Shown: piece after piece, positions 21,101 through 25,141 of the stretch | Position numbering within the stretch: the first letter of the stretch is position 1 | How the letters are laid out: each line of letters opens with the position of its first letter | Source: JABFRJ01 sp031379035 | Lineage (GTDB): Bacteria; Pseudomonadota; Alphaproteobacteria; Rhizobiales; Hyphomicrobiaceae | Reading direction: 5' to 3' | Length of the DNA stretch: 25,141 bases | Assembly: GCA_031379035.1 (NCBI GenBank) | Contig: JANNEU010000100.1 | Coordinates: 1 to 25,141, forward strand | Made by a program: the position numbers and the translations under genes | Notes under the pieces: model-generated | Told to the model about the DNA's origin: nothing | Seen by the model: the letters and a program-made list of their open reading frames with translations, nothing else | Databases searched by the model: none

Positions 21101-22390
21101 ATGAAACGCCTTGCAACACTGACAGCCACCTTGGCCGTGCTGGCAGCCGCGCCAGCATTCGCCCAGCAGGCCAAGATCAAGATCGGTAACTTGATCGACT
21201 ACACCGGCGCCACATCCAGCACCGGCAAGTTTTCCGGCCCCGGCAAGGTCGATGCGATCGCTTGGATCAACAAGAACGGCGGCATCAACGGCAAACTGAT
21301 CGACGCCGAGATTGTCGACTACGGTTACCAGACGCAGCGCTCGATCCAGCTCTACAAGAAGTGGAAGGACGAGGGTGCCGTTGCCATTCTCGGCTACGGT
21401 ACCAACGACACCGAGGCGATGGTCGGCTTCGTCGCCGACGACAAGATGCCCTACTTCTCGTTCTCGTTCTCGGGCCACCTCACCGACCCGACCGGCATCA
21501 GCGCCAAGGCCAAGGAAGGCAAGATCAAGCCGGCGCCGTACAACTTCTTCGGCCAGGTTTCTTACTCCGACGGCGCACGTGCGCTGGTGCTGTGGGCGGC
21601 CGAGGATTGGAAGAAAAAAGGCGGCCAAGGCAAACCGAAATACATCCACATGGGTGACAACCACCCCTATCCGCTGGCGCCCAAGGAAGCAGGCGAAAAT
21701 CTCGCCAAAGAATCGGGCTTCGATGTGCTGCCGTCGATCCAGTACGCGCTTGCCGGCGGTGACTTCAAGGCGCAATGCCTCGCCTTGCAGGCGTCCGGCG
21801 CCAACTACGCCTTCCTCGGCAACACCACTGGCGCCAACGTCGCGCTGATCCGCTCGTGCACCACGGTCGGTGTCAACGTGCAGTTTATGGCCAACATCTG
21901 GGGCATTGATGAAGCTGGCACGAAGGCTATCGGCAAAGGAGCCAACGGTGTCGTTTCCGTGCTGGCACAGCCGATGTGGGGCTCGAACGTCCCCGGCATG
22001 GCGAAGTTCCGCGAGATCTCGGCGATGTCGGACACGACAGGTAAGGCCTTCCGGCCAATCCCCTACGCGGTCGGCGCCTGCCAGGTGCTGCATCTTGCCG
22101 AAGGTCTCAGACTGGCCGACAAAGCCGGCAAGTTGAATGGCCCGGGCATCAAGGAAGCGCTCGAGACCCTGAAAGACTTCGTGCCAACCGGCTTCGACGG
22201 CATGTGCACGCCGGTCACCTGGAGCCCAACCGACCACCGCTCCGTCGACACCGTCAACATCGGCCGTGCGTCAGTCACCGGTGAGACCGAGCAGGGCGAG
22301 GTCGGCGATCTCGTGGCAGCTGGCACCATCAAGCTGGAAAAGATCGCCGAACAGAAAGTACCGCGCAAGCCGGAATGGCAGGGATATTGA
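21101..22390 (+). CDS. livK: HAAT ABC transporter periplasmic substrate-binding protein, LivK-like
   Basis: This 429-residue periplasmic binding protein has a clear Sec signal peptide (MKRLATLTATLAVLAAAPAFA, cleavage expected after A21). The mature protein starts with KIKIGNLIDYTGATSSTG and contains IAWINKNGGINGKLIDAEIVDYG, the first-lobe pattern of the LivK/HAAT receptor family, plus GYGTNDTEAMVGFVADDKMPYFSFSFSG. It is longer than amino-acid receptors (about 370 residues), in line with family members that bind aromatic or alicyclic acids. GGAGGAAA at 21090-21097 is the best ribosome site in the operon, fitting the high abundance of such receptors. A very stable hairpin just after its stop may raise or protect its message. 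Ligand unknown. Confidence 0.92.
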   Translation: MKRLATLTATLAVLAAAPAFAQQAKIKIGNLIDYTGATSSTGKFSGPGKVDAIAWINKNGGINGKLIDAEIVDYGYQTQRSIQLYKKWKDEGAVAILGYGTNDTEAMVGFVADDKMPYFSFSFSGHLTDPTGISAKAKEGKIKPAPYNFFGQVSYSDGARALVLWAAEDWKKKGGQGKPKYIHMGDNHPYPLAPKEAGENLAKESGFDVLPSIQYALAGGDFKAQCLALQASGANYAFLGNTTGANVALIRSCTTVGVNVQFMANIWGIDEAGTKAIGKGANGVVSVLAQPMWGSNVPGMAKFREISAMSDTTGKAFRPIPYAVGACQVLHLAEGLRLADKAGKLNGPGIKEALETLKDFVPTGFDGMCTPVTWSPTDHRSVDTVNIGRASVTGETEQGEVGDLVAAGTIKLEKIAEQKVPRKPEWQGY

Positions 22391-22402
22391 ACCCAGCATG
22401 CG

Positions 22403-22435
22403 TTGCGCGGCGGAGACAGTATCTCCGCCGCGCAA
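22403..22435. terminator. Perfect 14-bp hairpin between livK and livF
   Basis: TTGCGCGGCGGAGA (22403-22416) pairs without mismatch with TCTCCGCCGCGCAA (22422-22435) around a five-base loop, 12 bases after the livK stop. No T-run follows, so it is probably not a full Rho-independent terminator. A partial terminator or a 3' stabilising structure for the receptor message, as seen after binding-protein genes in other ABC operons, is more likely. Confidence 0.6.
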
Positions 22436-22449
22436 ATTGCAATGGACGT

Positions 22450-22566
22450 AGGTCGGGTGCAGCGTTTGAGCGGGACCCGACAGACCGCGTGCACCATGTC
22501 GGGTCTTGCGCGCGTCACCGCCGCGACAAGGCCCGGCACTTCCTCAGGCGCGCTGCGACCCGACCT
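22450..22566. repeat. Nested palindromic intergenic element (GGTCGGGT type)
   Basis: Outer arms AGGTCGGGT-GCAGCG (22450-22464) and CGCTGC-g-ACCCGACCT (22551-22566) pair with one bulged base. Inner arms GACCCGACA (22474-22482) and TGTCGGGTC (22497-22505) form a second hairpin. The unit is about 117 bases and looks like a dispersed palindromic repeat of the kind found between genes in many Proteobacteria. It lies inside the transporter operon, between livK and livF. Confidence 0.65.
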
Positions 22567-22592
22567 CCAGCGCGTCTTGTGAGGCCCCGACT

Positions 22593-23420
22593 ATGCTGAA
22601 TGCATCACCACTCCCCCCCACCACGTCCACAGCGTCGCTGCTGACGATGGAGAACATCGAGGTGGCGTACGACGACGTCGTGCTTGTGCTACGCGGCGTC
22701 AGTCTGCATGTCCCCAAGGGCAAAATCGTCACTCTGCTCGGCCCAAACGGCGCCGGCAAATCGACGACGCTGAAATCCATCTCCGGCCTGCTGCGCTCAG
22801 AGAATGGCGAAGTTGTCGGCGGCAACATCCGCTTCGAAGACAAGGAAATCGCCCATCAGTCGCCCGAGAAGACTGTGCGCGGCGGAATTTTTCAGGTGAT
22901 GGAAGGCCGCCGCATCATCGGCGACATGACGGTGATGGAGAACCTGCGCGTCGGCGCCTTCACACGCCGCGATGGCGAAGTGGCAGCGGATATGGACCGC
23001 GTTTTCGCCTATTTTCCGCGCCTTAAAGAACGCCCGGGCCTCGCTGGCTATCTCTCCGGCGGCGAACAGCAAATGCTCGCCATCGGCCGCGCCATCATGG
23101 CCAAGCCGAAGATGATCTTGCTCGACGAGCCGAGCATGGGGTTGGCACCGCTGCTGGTGCAAGAAGTGTTCGGCATCATCAAGAAGCTCAACACCGATCT
23201 GGGCATCACGATGCTGCTGGTTGAGCAGAACGCCAACATGGCGTTGAGCGTAGCGCACTACGGCTACATCATGGAGCAGGGCAAGATCGTCCTCGATGGC
23301 ACCAGCGAAACGCTGGCCAGCAATGAGGATGTGAAAGAGTTCTACCTCGGCGGTGGTGGCCACCAGCGCAAGAGCTTCAAGAACTTGAAATCGTTCCGCC
23401 GCCGCAAACGCTGGCTGTGA
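22593..23420 (+). CDS. livF: HAAT ABC transporter ATPase, LivF-like
   Basis: This 275-residue ATPase is the second ATP-binding subunit of the importer. Walker A GPNGAGKST lies at 50-58, signature LSGGEQQMLAIGRA begins at residue 154, Walker B ILLDEPSMGLAP includes D178-E179-P180, and an H-loop-type LLVEQNANMALSVA follows, where LivF proteins have Q in place of histidine. The N-terminal 15 residues are Pro/Ser/Thr-rich. The C-terminal tail after the usual LGGGG end is unusually basic (KSFKNLKSFRRRKRW). ATG 22593 is used; ATG 22647 would remove 18 residues. It is separated from livK by about 200 bases holding a hairpin and a palindromic element, so its expression may be lower or partly independent. 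Confidence 0.92.
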   Translation: MLNASPLPPTTSTASLLTMENIEVAYDDVVLVLRGVSLHVPKGKIVTLLGPNGAGKSTTLKSISGLLRSENGEVVGGNIRFEDKEIAHQSPEKTVRGGIFQVMEGRRIIGDMTVMENLRVGAFTRRDGEVAADMDRVFAYFPRLKERPGLAGYLSGGEQQMLAIGRAIMAKPKMILLDEPSMGLAPLLVQEVFGIIKKLNTDLGITMLLVEQNANMALSVAHYGYIMEQGKIVLDGTSETLASNEDVKEFYLGGGGHQRKSFKNLKSFRRRKRWL

Positions 23421-23456
23421 TCGGCGCGGTGACCCAATGAAAGCTGGAAAAAACTT

Positions 23457-25141
23457 ATGACGGCGACCGCCGCAGCAAGCGCATTGTCTTGCGATCTCCT
23501 CGTCGTCGGTTCCGGTGCTGGCGGGTTGGCGACCGCCATCGTCGCGAAGAAGGCCGGCCTGGATGTCATCGTCGTCGAGAAAGAGCCGGTGTTCGGCGGC
23601 ACTACCGCTTTGTCCGGCGGCGTCTTGTGGATCCCTGGTAACCCACAGGCCAAAGCTCGAGGCGTCAACGACACGCGCGAGGCAGCCCGCACATTTCTCA
23701 AGAACGAGACGGGCAACTTTTTCGATGATGCCGCAGTCGATACATTCCTCGACAATGGCCCGGAGATGGTCGCCTGGTTCGAGAAAGAAACCTCGGTCAA
23801 ATTCTTGCCCACACTCTATCCGGACTATCACCCCGACGTCGAAGGGGGCGTCGATGTCGGCCGCGCGATCCTGGCTGCGCCCTTCGACATTCGCGCGCTC
23901 GGCAAGGACATGGCGCGGCTGCGCCCGCCACTGGAGACCATCACCTTCATGGGCATGATGTTCAACTCATCGAACGCCGACCTGAAGCACTTCTTTCATG
24001 CCACCAAATCGCTGACGTCATTCGCCTTCGTGACCAGACGTCTCGCCAGCCACGTGAAGGAGCTGGCGTTGCATCGCCGCGCCGTCAACGTCACCAGCGG
24101 CAATGCGCTGGCAGCGCGGCTGGCCAAATCTGCTCTCGATCTTGGGATTTCGATCCACACCGACACGCCGGCGCGCAAGCTTGTCGATGACGGTCAAGGC
24201 CGTATTAACGGCGCCATCTGCAGCCTGAACGGCCACGACACCACCATCACTGCACGCTGCGGCGTGGTGCTCGCCTGCGGCGGCTTCCCGCACGACGCCG
24301 AGCGCATCCGAAAGGCCTATCCGCATCTCGCGCGCGGCGGCGAACATCTGTCGCCAACACCCGCCGGCAACACGGGCGATGGGATCAGGCTGGCAGAAAG
24401 CGTTGGCGGCACCGCGCCCTTGCGCTTCAAGAGTGCATCCGCGTGGATGCCAGTCTCCAAGGTGCCACTTCGCAAGGGCCGCACCGGCGTCTTCCCGCAC
24501 CTTCTGGATCGCTACAAGCCCGGCATCATCGGCGTGCTGCGCAACGGTAAGCGCTTCACGAATGAAACGAATTCCTATCACGACGTCGGCGCAGCACTGG
24601 TGCAGGCCTGCGAGGGTCAAACCGAAACCGCCATGTGGCTGATCTGCGATGCCGCGACCATTGCCAAGTATGGCTTGGGGTACGCCAAGCCAGCGCCAAT
24701 TCCGGTGGGTCTTTACGTCCGCAATGGATATCTGTCGAAGGGGCAGACATTGGCGGAACTTGCGGCCGCAGCCGGGATCGATGCGAAGGGCCTCGAAGGC
24801 ACGGTGCGCGCCTACAACGTGGGCGCGGTCAACGGCGAAGATCCGCAGTTCGAGCGTGGACGCACATCGTTCAACCGCTATCTTGCCGACCCTGCGCATA
24901 AGCCGAACCCCTGCGTCGGCCTGATCGGCAAGGGTCCATACTACGCGCTGAAAGTCATCATGGGCGATCTCGGCACGTTTGATGGTTTGCGCACCACCAC
25001 CGTTGGTGAAGTGCTTCGTGAGGACGGTGGCGTAATCCCGGGTCTCTATGCCGTCGGCAATGACCGCGCCAGCATGATGGGCGGCAACTATCCCGGTGCC
25101 GGCATTACGCTGGGACCCAACATGACGTTTGGTTATGTCAC
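23457..25141 (+). CDS. KstD-like FAD-dependent dehydrogenase (3' end beyond window)
   Basis: At least 561 residues are visible, open to the right edge with no stop. The protein belongs to the FAD-binding fumarate-reductase / 3-ketosteroid-delta1-dehydrogenase family. GSGAGGLATA (G18-A27, dinucleotide loop) is followed by VVEKEPVFGGTTALSGGVLWIPGN, where the GGTTA.SGG segment is typical. GVVLACGGFPHDAE, near residue 270, contains the second FAD contact. The end has LYAVGNDRASMMGGNYPGAGITLGPNMTFGYV, strongly KstD-like. Such enzymes remove hydrogens next to a ring ketone. It starts 36 bases after livF and reads as part of the same operon. Related flavoproteins act on 4-oxocyclohexanecarboxylate in an alternative alicyclic route, which fits the neighbourhood; a steroid-like substrate is the other possibility. 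Confidence 0.85.
   Translation, partial: MTATAAASALSCDLLVVGSGAGGLATAIVAKKAGLDVIVVEKEPVFGGTTALSGGVLWIPGNPQAKARGVNDTREAARTFLKNETGNFFDDAAVDTFLDNGPEMVAWFEKETSVKFLPTLYPDYHPDVEGGVDVGRAILAAPFDIRALGKDMARLRPPLETITFMGMMFNSSNADLKHFFHATKSLTSFAFVTRRLASHVKELALHRRAVNVTSGNALAARLAKSALDLGISIHTDTPARKLVDDGQGRINGAICSLNGHDTTITARCGVVLACGGFPHDAERIRKAYPHLARGGEHLSPTPAGNTGDGIRLAESVGGTAPLRFKSASAWMPVSKVPLRKGRTGVFPHLLDRYKPGIIGVLRNGKRFTNETNSYHDVGAALVQACEGQTETAMWLICDAATIAKYGLGYAKPAPIPVGLYVRNGYLSKGQTLAELAAAAGIDAKGLEGTVRAYNVGAVNGEDPQFERGRTSFNRYLADPAHKPNPCVGLIGKGPYYALKVIMGDLGTFDGLRTTTVGEVLREDGGVIPGLYAVGNDRASMMGGNYPGAGITLGPNMTFGYV

Noticed and set aside
21059..22237. 392-codon minus-strand open frame opposite livK
   Set aside because: Antisense shadow of a clearly conserved binding-protein gene.
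22797..23831. 344-codon minus-strand open frame opposite livF and the flavoprotein gene
   Set aside because: Antisense shadow spanning two conserved plus-strand genes.

Overview
The window reads as chromosomal DNA from an alphaproteobacterium, most likely a Hyphomicrobiales member close to the Rhodopseudomonas/Bradyrhizobium/Xanthobacteraceae group. The grounds are GC-rich coding bias, a methionine synthase split at the domain linker, a RibBX-type riboflavin gene (degenerate GTP cyclohydrolase II half), a bacterial NDUFS4-like complex I subunit gene, and a badR-badH-badI-aliB set resembling that of Rhodopseudomonas palustris. Nothing marks a plasmid, phage or insertion sequence.

Layout. (1) 1-3861: the 3' end of the homocysteine-binding half of methionine synthase and the complete cobalamin/AdoMet half, separated by a gene for a probable AbiU2-like HEPN protein. 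(2) 4157-6086: a YgjP-type metallopeptidase, a YqeY/GatB-like protein, and a brnT-brnA toxin-antitoxin pair in which brnT carries an in-frame TAG. (3) 6115-8907: ribE-ribB(X)-ribH-nusB, tightly coupled. (4) 8905-11950: a tandem pair of ~127-bp palindromic repeats beginning at the nusB stop codon, two minus-strand genes (SLATT-like membrane protein and DUF2939 protein), a divergent TauE/SafE permease, and the NDUFS4 homologue. (5) tRNA-Arg(TCT) at 12037-12113. (6) 12144-25141: a catabolic island.

The catabolic island is the most interesting part. A divergent MarR regulator (BadR-like) faces badH, badI, a nitroreductase-family flavoprotein and an AliB-like acyl-CoA dehydrogenase. After a 158-bp gap comes a HAAT-type ABC transporter operon: livG, an acyl-CoA ligase, livH, livM, livK and livF. 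It ends in a KstD-like flavoprotein that runs off the window. The order suggests uptake of an alicyclic or aromatic carboxylate, CoA activation by the embedded ligase, dehydrogenation (AliB), 2-hydroxyacyl-CoA oxidation (BadH) and ring opening to pimelyl-CoA (BadI). The enoyl-CoA hydratase step (BadK) is not in the window. The nitroreductase and the KstD-like enzyme are not part of the classical route and are the best leads for new chemistry.

A secondary theme is that three isolated conflict-type genes (AbiU2/HEPN-like, BrnTA, SLATT-like) each sit at a junction next to housekeeping genes. No CRISPR array or complete mobile element was seen.
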